Shown: positions 36,432 to 43,384 of the stretch, piece after piece
How positions within the stretch are numbered: the stretch's first letter is position 1
Layout: every line of letters begins with the position of its first letter
NCBI GenBank assembly: GCA_022771695.1
Contig: JALEKJ010000021.1
Span: forward strand, 62,001-126,000
Origin: Roseburia sp.
GTDB lineage: Bacteria > Bacillota > Clostridia > Lachnospirales > Lachnospiraceae
DNA length: 64,000 nucleotides
Direction of reading: 5' to 3'
The notes under the pieces: generated by a model
The model's input: the letters and a program-made list of their open reading frames with translations, nothing else
Told to the model about the DNA's origin: nothing
Database searches by the model: none
Program-made: the position numbers and the translations under genes

Positions 36432-37991
36432 TTATACTCCCGTTGCTGTTACAGGCATTGTCCCTCTGTCCTCAAGCCTTGCACAGCCTCGCATCTCAAT
36501 GCGCGGACTTCCCTTCTTCTCGATATAATCCTTGGTAATCGTCACAATGCCGATGTTGTCATCCTTCGGAATCTCGTACATGATATCAAGCATGAATTCC
36601 TCAATAACGGCACGAAGCGCTCGCGCGCCCACTTTTTTCTCCTTTGCCTTCTGTGCGATTGCATGAAGTGCATCCTCGTCAAACTGCAGCTTCACTTCGT
36701 CCATCGCAAGCAGCTTCTCATACTGCTTTAAGATTGCATTCTTCGGCTCACGCAGAATACGCACCAGCGCATCCTCCGTTAACGCCTCTAAGGTACACAT
36801 AATCGGAAGTCTTCCCAAGAACTCCGGTATCATTCCAAATTTGCGCACATCCTCTACCGTCACCTTCGAGAGCAGATTCTCATCGTCATCATACTCATCC
36901 TTAAGCTTCGCACGAAATCCGATAGAAGCCTCCTTGTTTAGGCGTTCCTTGATGATATCCTCCAAGTCCGGGAACGCTCCGCCACAGATAAAAAGAATGT
37001 CCTTGGTGTTGACCATCGTCATCGGAACCATCGCATTCTTGCTGCTGGCTCCCACCGGCACCTCCACCTCAGCGCCCTCTAACAGCTTTAACATCCCCTG
37101 CTGCACGGATTCGCCGCTGACATCTCTCTGATTCGTATTGCGCTTTTTGGCAATCTTGTCAATCTCATCAATGAAGATAATGCCATGCTCTGCGCGCTCG
37201 ACATCATTATCCGCAGCTGCGAGAAGCTTGCTTACCACGCTCTCAATATCATCACCTATGTAGCCTGCCTCGGTTAAGGAGGTCGCATCCGTAATTGCAA
37301 GCGGCACATCCAAAAGCTTCGCTAAGGTCTTTACCAGATACGTCTTACCACATCCGGTCGGTCCAATCATCAGCATATTGGACTTCTCAATCTCCACATC
37401 GTCCTTCCGGTCGGAAGCGATACGCTTATAGTGGTTATATACTGCAACAGATATCACTTTTTTCGCCTGTTCCTGTCCCACCACATACTCATCCAAAGAG
37501 GCTTTGATTTTATGCGGTGCCGGGATCTTCGTAATATCGATAATAGGCTCTGCATTTTCTTTTGGCTTTTTCTTCTTCAGTTTCTGGCTGTTCGGCATAA
37601 ATCCCTGCATATTCTGCAGGTCAGACAGATTAATCATGCTGATATTCGGCATCTTGCCCATGTTCATATTCATCATATCGTCCATGGAGAATCCGGTCTG
37701 ATTCATGCTGTCAAAGGTGCGCTGCATACAATCCTGACAAATACAGATGTTGTTCGGAATCTTAATCATCCTGCCCGCGATATGTTCCGGGCGTCTGCAG
37801 ATATAGCAGATATCTTCGTACTCCGCTTCCCGATCTGTCGTCTTATCCACAGATGTATCGGTACCGGTATTGCCGCCTGTCTCGCTGTTTCCGCTTTCCC
37901 CCTTCGCTTCCGTAGCAACAACCGTATCACTGCTTACATTATCAGATTTGCTTTCCTCATCTATTACTTCTCTATAATCATTGTCGTTCAT
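36432..37991 (-). CDS. clpX: ClpX-type ATP-dependent unfoldase with extended linker
   Basis: A 519-residue AAA+ protein starting MNDNDYREVIDEES, with AAGGAGA before the ATG. After a 55-residue acidic, low-complexity lead comes a zinc-binding domain (Cys62-x2-Cys65, Cys85-x2-Cys88), then a Met/Asn-rich linker (MDDMMNMNMGKMPN) before the ATPase. The ATPase has Walker A GPTGCGKTY, Walker B IIFIDEIDKI, pore loop GYIGDD (usual GYVGED), RDVSGESVQQGMLKLLEG and the ClpP-contacting IGF loop (SIGFRAK), ending in a complete C-terminal domain. The usual ClpX has about 420 residues and follows clpP; this one is about 100 longer, without clpP, so it may be a second paralogue. It probably feeds proteins to ClpP. 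Confidence 0.85.
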   Translation of the reverse strand: MNDNDYREVIDEESKSDNVSSDTVVATEAKGESGNSETGGNTGTDTSVDKTTDREAEYEDICYICRRPEHIAGRMIKIPNNICICQDCMQRTFDSMNQTGFSMDDMMNMNMGKMPNISMINLSDLQNMQGFMPNSQKLKKKKPKENAEPIIDITKIPAPHKIKASLDEYVVGQEQAKKVISVAVYNHYKRIASDRKDDVEIEKSNMLMIGPTGCGKTYLVKTLAKLLDVPLAITDATSLTEAGYIGDDIESVVSKLLAAADNDVERAEHGIIFIDEIDKIAKKRNTNQRDVSGESVQQGMLKLLEGAEVEVPVGASSKNAMVPMTMVNTKDILFICGGAFPDLEDIIKERLNKEASIGFRAKLKDEYDDDENLLSKVTVEDVRKFGMIPEFLGRLPIMCTLEALTEDALVRILREPKNAILKQYEKLLAMDEVKLQFDEDALHAIAQKAKEKKVGARALRAVIEEFMLDIMYEIPKDDNIGIVTITKDYIEKKGSPRIEMRGCARLEDRGTMPVTATGV

Positions 37992-38130
37992 TTGACATCT
38001 CCTTACTATACTTTCCTTGTGAAACAAGCTTTATTATAATCGAAATAGTCCACAACCTCAAGGAAATTGCTGATTTTTCATATTTATTTAAGAAAAAAGT
38101 GTTACTGATAGCGAGTGAACTATAACAAAA

Positions 38131-38165
38131 AACAGCCGCAATGCTCCTATGAACTTACGGCTGTT
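38131..38165 (-). terminator. terminator of the Asn/Thr-rich lipoprotein gene
   Basis: Stem aacagccgca / ttacggctgtt (one mismatch) with a 14-base loop and, on the minus strand, a run of six T residues. It lies 20 bases after the stop codon. Confidence 0.8.
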
Positions 38166-38185
38166 TCTGTACTCTCTTTATTTTA

Positions 38186-38638
38186 TTATCTGGTACCGTT
38201 TGTTGTGCCTGTTCCATTTCCGGCATTATTGTTTGTCATATCATCTACGCCTTGTTCCACGCCATTGATGACATCCTTGCCGGCTTCACCGACACCATCT
38301 ACCACATCTTCAATCGGATTTCCGTTATTGTCTACGGTCCCATTGTTCACACCTGTGCCATTATTCGTGGTATTGGTACCATTATTTGTTGTGTTTGTAC
38401 CGTTGTTTAGGTTCGTACCATCCGTCACGCCGGTGTTCGTGTTTGTATCGTTTACACCACCCGCATTATTAAGATTACCGTTCGTGGTATTGGTATTGAG
38501 CTTGTCATTGACCTTGTTCTCTGTTGTCACTTCTGTCTTGTTGTTGTCTGTTGTGTTGTTGTTTGTTCCGCATGCGGTCACTGCACCTAAAGATAATGTG
38601 AGTACAAGTACTGCAACAAGTGCTTTCCACTTTTTCAT
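38186..38638 (-). CDS. Asn/Thr/Gly-rich low-complexity lipoprotein
   Basis: A 150-residue protein starting MKKWKALVAVLVLTLSLG, with lipobox GAVTAC and lipid-anchored Cys near residue 23. The rest is almost entirely Asn, Thr, Gly, Asp and Val, with repeats of NGTNTTN and a final stretch carrying an amphipathic-looking DVVDGVGEAGKDVINGVEQ. It is intrinsically disordered in appearance. Such lipoproteins occur in spore-forming Firmicutes with a similar acidic, helical end, but no function is known. GGAG lies nine bases before this ATG. It has its own terminator. Confidence 0.75.
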   Translation of the reverse strand: MKKWKALVAVLVLTLSLGAVTACGTNNNTTDNNKTEVTTENKVNDKLNTNTTNGNLNNAGGVNDTNTNTGVTDGTNLNNGTNTTNNGTNTTNNGTGVNNGTVDNNGNPIEDVVDGVGEAGKDVINGVEQGVDDMTNNNAGNGTGTTNGTR

Positions 38639-38753
38639 AGTCATATTCTCCTTTTCCTTTCAGAATTACTCTGTTTTTCAAGGATAGTATGACCATATTT
38701 TTTTCGTTTATTCCTTATCTCATAAAAATTCCCAAATTTTTATAAAAAATCTG

Positions 38754-39533
38754 TTATCGATAATAACCGAGTTCTCTTGACAACTCTTCCTGCACCTTAC
38801 GCACATCCACTGCAAGCTCTTTTACGCGCTCTCTGGTCATGCGACTGGTTGGTCCGGAAATACTAAACGCATATTTCACTTCCTTCTGATGTCCATACAG
38901 ACATGCCGCAATGCAGCGCACACCCTTTTCATTCTCCTCATCATCAAGCGCATATCCGTTCTTCTTGACTTCCTCTAAAACGTCCTGCATCTGTGTATAA
39001 TCAGTAATCGTCTTTTCCGTCTTCTTCTCAATGATGCTCTCATTCCAAATCTGTTTGACTTCTTCTTCCGGCAAGGTCGCCATAATCGCTTTGCCCACAC
39101 CGGAGCAGTACATCGGATGCACCATTCCTACGTGAGACACCATTCGGATAGTGCCGACCTTCGCTTCAATCTTATAAATATAGAGGATATTGTTTCCCTC
39201 TCTCTGCACCAGATGTACCGCCTCACCGCTCAAGTCGGAAAGGCGCTCCATATATGGTTTCGCAATCTGTAAGATATCCATACGATCCAAAATCTTCCCC
39301 GCCATATTGACTACCTTATAAGAAAGCATATACTTCTGTGTACCCTCATCCTGCTTTGCATATCCCATATAAATGAGGGACATCAACAGGCGGTGTACCG
39401 TACTTTTATGTAATCCCAACGCTGCGCTGAGTTCCATCAAGCCCATCTCGCCATTATCGGCAAGCATCTCCATCACCTGAAAGATTCTCTCCGCAGACTG
39501 CACCGGATTCTTTGTTCCTTTTTCTTCTGCCAT
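38754..39533 (-). CDS. IclR-family transcriptional regulator (KdgR-like)
   Basis: A 259-residue protein. The N-terminal winged helix-turn-helix has QSAERIFQVMEMLADNGEMGLMELSAALGLHKSTVHRLLMSL. The C-terminal ligand domain has VGMVHPMYCSGVGKAIMATLPEEE and YALDDEENEKGVRCIAACLY, IclR landmarks. Family members of the KdgR type respond to 2-keto-3-deoxygluconate. A 17-bp motif downstream of its own -10 box is repeated downstream of the -10 box of the KDPG aldolase gene 1.6 kb away, which makes autoregulation and repression of the aldolase likely. Confidence 0.9.
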   Translation of the reverse strand: MAEEKGTKNPVQSAERIFQVMEMLADNGEMGLMELSAALGLHKSTVHRLLMSLIYMGYAKQDEGTQKYMLSYKVVNMAGKILDRMDILQIAKPYMERLSDLSGEAVHLVQREGNNILYIYKIEAKVGTIRMVSHVGMVHPMYCSGVGKAIMATLPEEEVKQIWNESIIEKKTEKTITDYTQMQDVLEEVKKNGYALDDEENEKGVRCIAACLYGHQKEVKYAFSISGPTSRMTRERVKELAVDVRKVQEELSRELGYYR

Positions 39534-39649
39534 GCTATTTCTCCATATCGTAATATAATGTCACCAAGCATTATGCGCGCCAAAGTGCGCATAGGTGTCA
39601 CATACCGTGTGCGAAGCACATGACATGTGGTTTCATCATTCAATATATC

Positions 39650-39705
39650 GTTTCATATTACGAAACTGCTGTACAATCATAACACGGCACCCATAGAAAA
39701 GTCAA
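39650..39705 (-). promoter_or_regulatory. promoter and operator of the IclR gene
   Basis: Minus-strand promoter TTGACT (39700-39705), 18-bp spacer, TATGAT (39676-39681). The imperfect palindrome GTTTCATATTACGAAAC lies at 39650-39666, just past the -10. The same motif, as GTTTCACATTATGGAAC, stands after the aldolase -10. The region from here to the IclR start (39534-39649) also holds two GC-rich hairpins, at 39572-39593 and 39597-39627. Confidence 0.75.
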
Positions 39706-40214
39706 CTCTGTAATTGTAATTGAACTTGAAGCTTTTTTAGCACTTGATAAAGCGGTTTGAACAAAACCAGACAAAGTACTGCATTCGATATCCCGTGTAG
39801 AATATCATACGGGATGCCAGCCACCCACCAGACGAGCCCGGCATGCCAACCATCAATGACTAGATACGGAATCGTGCAGAGTGCACCAAAAAAGAGCCCG
39901 TATGCACCGGTGAACACTGCCCAAAACCACGGTTCCTCCCACCTGCGAAACAGACGTGCCAAAAATGCCAGAAGCGGCCATATATATAGGTACATAATCC
40001 ACCAGATACCAAATCCATACAAGCAGCCTTCTATTAAAACAAATGCTGCGATAACATAATAAATCCGCTTTCCAAACACGAGCGAATAGAGAACGACAAG
40101 CAATGTGACGAGTTCCACATTCGGCACAAAGGAAAGTGCCAGCTTGGCTGCCTCTATCGTCGCTATCATGACGCCGATTAATGCAATATCTTTTGTCTGG
40201 ATTTTTCCTCTCAT
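39702..40214 (-). CDS. ECF transporter S component, probable cobalamin-linked
   Basis: A 170-residue membrane protein starting MRGKIQTKDIALIGVMIATIEAAKLALSF. AGGAG precedes the ATG. Five or six hydrophobic helices follow, with Trp-rich segments (GFGIWWIMYLYIWPLLAFLARLF, GWHAGLVWWVAGIPYDILHG). The layout fits ECF S subunits, and its place 44 bases after the DUF4430 gene under a cobalamin riboswitch points to a corrinoid or a precursor as substrate (CbrT-like role). That is inference from context; no BtuCDF or ECF energising genes are in the window. Confidence 0.8.
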   Translation of the reverse strand: MRGKIQTKDIALIGVMIATIEAAKLALSFVPNVELVTLLVVLYSLVFGKRIYYVIAAFVLIEGCLYGFGIWWIMYLYIWPLLAFLARLFRRWEEPWFWAVFTGAYGLFFGALCTIPYLVIDGWHAGLVWWVAGIPYDILHGISNAVLCLVLFKPLYQVLKKLQVQLQLQS

Positions 40215-40258
40215 ACGCTCCTTATCTCCTTGCGAATCTCCGTCATGTAAGAACAAGC

Positions 40259-40678
40259 TTACTCTGCTGTGTAGATAATCTGATAAGCCTGTCCGTCTTC
40301 GATTGGCTGCTGATCCATACCGTACATACAGTACTCACCGTCAACATAAAATGCCCAGTATGCACCGTTCTCGTTGTAGTCTGCCACAACACCGTTTACG
40401 GTATCCACCATCAGACCGTATTCGCTCTCAGTTCCCTCTACCGTAAGCCCTTCTGTCTCACGAATTGCATCGCCCAAATACTCTGCGTCAGTGCTCACCT
40501 CATACACGGTAGATGCCTGTGCGTCGTCAATCACCTCGATTGTGATTTCCTTTCCGCCTGCGGACGCCTTTGGAGCCAATGCAAAATAAACGCCTGCAAA
40601 TATAGCCGCTACAAGCACCAGTGCTCCCACCGCAAGTATAATTTTCTTTTTGTTTCCTCCGTTTGTTTTCTCTGACAT
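40259..40678 (-). CDS. membrane-anchored DUF4430 (transcobalamin-like) protein
   Basis: A 139-residue protein starting MSEKTNGGNKKKIILAVGALVLVA. One N-terminal transmembrane anchor is followed by an extracytoplasmic domain. The part from about residue 45 (GKEITIEVI ... GLTVEGTESEYGLMVDTVNGV ... YWAFYVDGEYCMYGMDQQPIEDG) is the DUF4430 fold, related to the C-terminal domain of animal transcobalamin and intrinsic factor. With the cobalamin riboswitch upstream and an ECF S component downstream, it is probably a surface corrinoid-capturing protein. AGGAGG precedes the ATG. The anchor is a transmembrane helix, not a lipobox. Confidence 0.85.
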   Translation of the reverse strand: MSEKTNGGNKKKIILAVGALVLVAAIFAGVYFALAPKASAGGKEITIEVIDDAQASTVYEVSTDAEYLGDAIRETEGLTVEGTESEYGLMVDTVNGVVADYNENGAYWAFYVDGEYCMYGMDQQPIEDGQAYQIIYTAE

Positions 40679-40760
40679 GTCTGTCTTCCTCCTTTTTCTT
40701 TTTGCACCACACATTCCCTTCGTTTAAAGAAGCTTTTTTCAGACCAAAGTCTTTCCTAAT

Positions 40761-40793
40761 AAAAAAGCCCTTCCGCGAGGGCGCAAAAAGGGC
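40761..40793 (-). terminator. terminator of the cobalamin riboswitch expression platform
   Basis: GCCCTT / AAGGGC (or the inner gccct / agggc) GC-rich hairpin followed on the minus strand by six T residues. It lies between the riboswitch core and the DUF4430 ribosome site, in the position of a ligand-controlled terminator. Confidence 0.7.
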
Positions 40794-40834
40794 ATGGTTC
40801 GACAATCTTAAGTGCACCATGACCAATTCCTCGT

Positions 40835-41065
40835 GGCCTTTTAGTACTGATGATAGGCAGGTCTTCTGACTCTAAGGTCATCGCATCTTATCCCTTCCCA
40901 TTCCGCTGCCGAAAACTTCCTTGTATCATGCAAGGCTTCTTTGGCACACGATAACAGTGGTTCTTATAAGACACTCTCTTATCACAGCGACGAGATCGTA
41001 CAGGATTTGCACCTGTTTCCCTTTTCATGTATGCAGCCGCACCGATATACAGCCCATACACACCT
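40835..41065 (-). promoter_or_regulatory. cobalamin (B12) riboswitch
   Basis: On the minus strand the B12 box reads AGTCAGAAGACCTGCCTATC (40852-40871). It is preceded by GGGAAGGG, the segment GGTGCAAATCCTGTACG and, at the 5' end, GGTGTGTATGGGCTGT, the usual order of a cobalamin aptamer. It lies before the DUF4430 and ECF S genes and is followed by a terminator hairpin, so cobalamin should stop transcription. Limits are approximate. Confidence 0.9.
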
Positions 41066-41129
41066 AAAATCAAGTCATGGCAAGTCTATCATATCCGCCG
41101 TAATTCTGCAAGAAAATTTGTGGAATCGG

Positions 41130-41200
41130 TTGACAAGCCATTCTCAGATGTTATAATTAAGATGTACCATTTCGTGAAACTTTGTTTCACATTATGGAAC
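41130..41200 (+). promoter_or_regulatory. promoter and operator of the KDPG aldolase gene
   Basis: TTGACA (41130-41135), 16-bp spacer, TATAAT (41152-41157), a near-consensus promoter. Right after it, overlapping the expected start region, come the perfect inverted repeat GTGAAACTTTGTTTCAC (41174-41190) and the IclR-type motif GTTTCACATTATGGAAC (41184-41200). Confidence 0.8.
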
Positions 41201-41272
41201 TATATTTCGAGTCTTGCAACAGATCTATTATAGATGCTGTTGTCACAAATTAAATTATAAAGGAGAAGAATT

Positions 41273-42235
41273 ATGAACAAAGTATTAGAAGAGATTTCCA
41301 AAATTGGTATTGTTCCTGTCATCGCCCTGGATCATGTAGAGGACGCAGCACCTTTAGCAAAGGCTTTATGTGACGGTGGTCTTCCATGTGCAGAGGTTAC
41401 ATTCCGTACTGCGGCAGCCGAGGAGTCAATCCGCATCATGTCCGAGCAGTTTCCGGAGATGCTCGTAGGTGCAGGTACCGTCCTTACCACAGAGCAGGTT
41501 GACCGCGCAGTAAACGCAGGTGCTAAATTTATCGTAAGCCCGGGTCTTAATCCTAAGGTTGTAAAGTACTGTGTAGACAAGGGGATTCCAGTCACTCCGG
41601 GATGCTCGAATCCAAGTGACGTAGAGGTTGCTATCGAATTAGGTCTTGACGTTGTAAAATTCTTCCCGGCAGAGGCAGCCGGCGGTCTTAATATGATTAA
41701 GTCCATGGCAGCTCCTTATACGAAGATGAAGTTCATGCCAACCGGCGGTATCAATGCAAAGAACTTGACAAGCTACCTCGACTTCAACAAGATTATTGCT
41801 TGCGGCGGTTCTTGGATGGTCAGCAAGGATATGGTAAACGCTAAGGATTGGGCAGGCATTACCGCTCTTACCAAAGAGGCCGTTGCTACCATGCTCGGTT
41901 TCAAATTATTACACGTCGGCATCAACAATGCATCTGAGGAAGTTGCTTCCACAGAGTCCGCAAAATTCGCTACACTTCTCGGAGAGAATGTAAAGGTTGG
42001 AAACAGCTCCATGTTCGTTGGTTCCTTAATCGAGATGATGAAGACTCCGGGACGCGGAACAAACGGTCACATCTGCATCCAGACCAACTACCTGGCACGT
42101 GCAATGTATCACCTTGAAAAACGCGGTTTCATATTTGACGAGACGTCTTTCAAATACAATGACAAAGGCGACATCACCGTTGCTTACTTAAAAGACGAAA
42201 TCGCAGGTTTTGCGGTACACTTCAATCAGAAATAA
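41273..42235 (+). CDS. eda: KDPG/KHG aldolase fused to a VOC-like C-terminal domain
   Basis: A 320-residue protein. Residues 1-205 are a KDPG aldolase (2-dehydro-3-deoxy-6-phosphogluconate to pyruvate and glyceraldehyde 3-phosphate): Glu in CAEVTFRT, GAGTVLT, SPGLNPKV and Schiff-base Lys in VVKFFPAEAAGG, then KFMPTGGIN. Residues about 210-320 (LLHVGINNASEEVAS, IEMMKTPGRGTNGHICIQT, RAMYHLEKRGFIFDE, YLKDEIAGFAVHF) look like a glyoxalase/VOC half. Canonical Eda has about 210 residues. The extension may act on a pathway intermediate or support assembly; its metal ligands are not evident. Control by the IclR gene is likely. Confidence 0.9.
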   Translation: MNKVLEEISKIGIVPVIALDHVEDAAPLAKALCDGGLPCAEVTFRTAAAEESIRIMSEQFPEMLVGAGTVLTTEQVDRAVNAGAKFIVSPGLNPKVVKYCVDKGIPVTPGCSNPSDVEVAIELGLDVVKFFPAEAAGGLNMIKSMAAPYTKMKFMPTGGINAKNLTSYLDFNKIIACGGSWMVSKDMVNAKDWAGITALTKEAVATMLGFKLLHVGINNASEEVASTESAKFATLLGENVKVGNSSMFVGSLIEMMKTPGRGTNGHICIQTNYLARAMYHLEKRGFIFDETSFKYNDKGDITVAYLKDEIAGFAVHFNQK

Positions 42236-42259
42236 TCGTGTGACCGCACGGCACTTTAT

Positions 42260-42287
42260 AAAAACCACCCATGCGGGTGGTTTTTCC
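42260..42287 (+). terminator. terminator of the KDPG aldolase gene
   Basis: Stem aaaccaccc / gggtggttt with loop atgc and a run of T residues, 25 bases after the stop codon. Confidence 0.85.
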
Positions 42288-42340
42288 TTAAAGTCATATT
42301 CATAGCTGCATTCGCGGCAAAATAAAGGAGGAACATTACT

Positions 42341-42760
42341 ATGGTAGATCAGAATTGTGCATATTGTATGGAGGGTGAACTGGTTGCCGCTTTCGGCATC
42401 AAGATTTGTGAGCTTCCTACTTCAAAGGTATATCTATTCAAAGAGCAGAGCCACAAAGGGCGTGTCATCGTAGCACACAAGAAGCATGTGAGTGAAATCG
42501 TAGAGCTGACCGCAGAAGAGCGCGCTGCTTATATGGAAGACATCAACCATGTTGCTGAAGCCATCCACAAAGCATTTCATCCGCAGAAAGTAAACTATGG
42601 CGCTTACGGTGACACCGGTCATCACCTTCATTTTCATCTTGTACCAAAATACAAGGACGAATATGAGTGGGGCGGTGTTTTCGCGATGAACCCGGGCGAA
42701 AAATTCTTATCAGATGAAGAATATGCTGCATTAATTTCTGAAATTAAGAAATACTTATAA
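42341..42760 (+). CDS. HIT family protein
   Basis: A 139-residue histidine-triad protein. The catalytic motif is seen in GHHLHFHLVPKYKDE (H-x-H-x-H). An N-terminal CAYCMEG resembles a half zinc site. YGAYGDTGHHLHFHL and VAHKKHVSEIVELT match the HIT fold. It would hydrolyse nucleoside phosphoramidates or similar nucleotides; the cellular substrate is unknown. It is a single gene between terminators, with AGGAGG before the ATG. Confidence 0.93.
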   Translation: MVDQNCAYCMEGELVAAFGIKICELPTSKVYLFKEQSHKGRVIVAHKKHVSEIVELTAEERAAYMEDINHVAEAIHKAFHPQKVNYGAYGDTGHHLHFHLVPKYKDEYEWGGVFAMNPGEKFLSDEEYAALISEIKKYL

Positions 42761-42825
42761 TTGAGTGCTCATGCAGGGTGCACCCACCCTGTAAGCCACT
42801 TAAATTCTTTCCTAAATTTTATCCC

Positions 42826-42866
42826 AAAAAAGAGTTGCTACGGTATCTTACCGTGCAACTCTTTTT
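42826..42866. terminator. bidirectional terminator between HIT and TM2 genes
   Basis: Nested stems: aaaaagagttgc / gcaactcttttt outside and acggt / accgt inside, with A and T runs that serve convergent genes. Confidence 0.85.
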
Positions 42867-42889
42867 ATATGCATTAGAAATATTGCTTC

Positions 42890-43273
42890 TTACAGAAGTA
42901 CATTGCCATTCTCATCCGGCTGCATTGGAATCACAATCATAAGATCAATAATGGTATTATATAATCCAAGTCCAATCCAGAAAAACAAAAGATAAAGAAA
43001 AGCTACTTTGTAATGCTTCACATAGAATCGATGTCCACCAAACCAACCAGTCAAAAGTGCAATGATAATATATTTTTTCTTATTTACTGCAACCTTTTCA
43101 CGATCTGATTGTCGTTCAAAAAAACTGGCAACCCGATGAATAAATCCTTTTTTCTGATTCGGAGTATCCTCAATCCCATACTGTTTTTTTAAGGAATCTA
43201 ACTCCTCCTCTGCAGCAATGAATTCTTCAATTCTTATCTCTTCTTTATCTCTTGTCTTTCTCTTTGCAGCCAT
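42890..43273 (-). CDS. TM2 domain membrane protein
   Basis: A 127-residue protein. A charged N-terminal half (MAAKRKTRDKEEIRIEEF..., about 60 residues, helical) is followed by a TM2 domain from about residue 66 (KKKYIIIALLTGWFGGHRFYVKHYKVAFLYLLFFWIG is the core, with GxxGxHRFY), two transmembrane helices and a short tail. TM2 proteins are widespread and their role is unclear. AAGGAG precedes the ATG. Confidence 0.88.
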   Translation of the reverse strand: MAAKRKTRDKEEIRIEEFIAAEEELDSLKKQYGIEDTPNQKKGFIHRVASFFERQSDREKVAVNKKKYIIIALLTGWFGGHRFYVKHYKVAFLYLLFFWIGLGLYNTIIDLMIVIPMQPDENGNVLL

Positions 43274-43324
43274 CTTTTTTTCTCCTTTAACACCAGTTCA
43301 TATTTCTGCGCCTTTTGTTAAACA

Positions 43325-43350
43325 TAGGGCACCAGTCCTCCGGTGCCCTA
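43325..43350 (-). terminator. hairpin after the GPH transporter gene
   Basis: A perfect 9-bp stem (tagggcacc / ggtgcccta) with an 8-base loop, 34 bases after the stop codon. The T run on the minus strand is short. Confidence 0.65.
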
Positions 43351-43384
43351 TCATTCAACTTCATATTTAACTATTATATACTAA

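Noticed and set aside
38131-38510. NGT/TNN repeat region as a CRISPR or DNA repeat array
   Set aside because: Repeats are short, irregular and in frame with a lipoprotein; there are no spacers of constant length.
38115-38687. 190-residue open frame on the plus strand across the Asn/Thr-rich lipoprotein
   Set aside because: It is the antisense of low-complexity codons (Val/Phe/Leu/Pro/Thr-rich), has no ribosome site, and the minus-strand gene has a lipobox, ribosome site and terminator.
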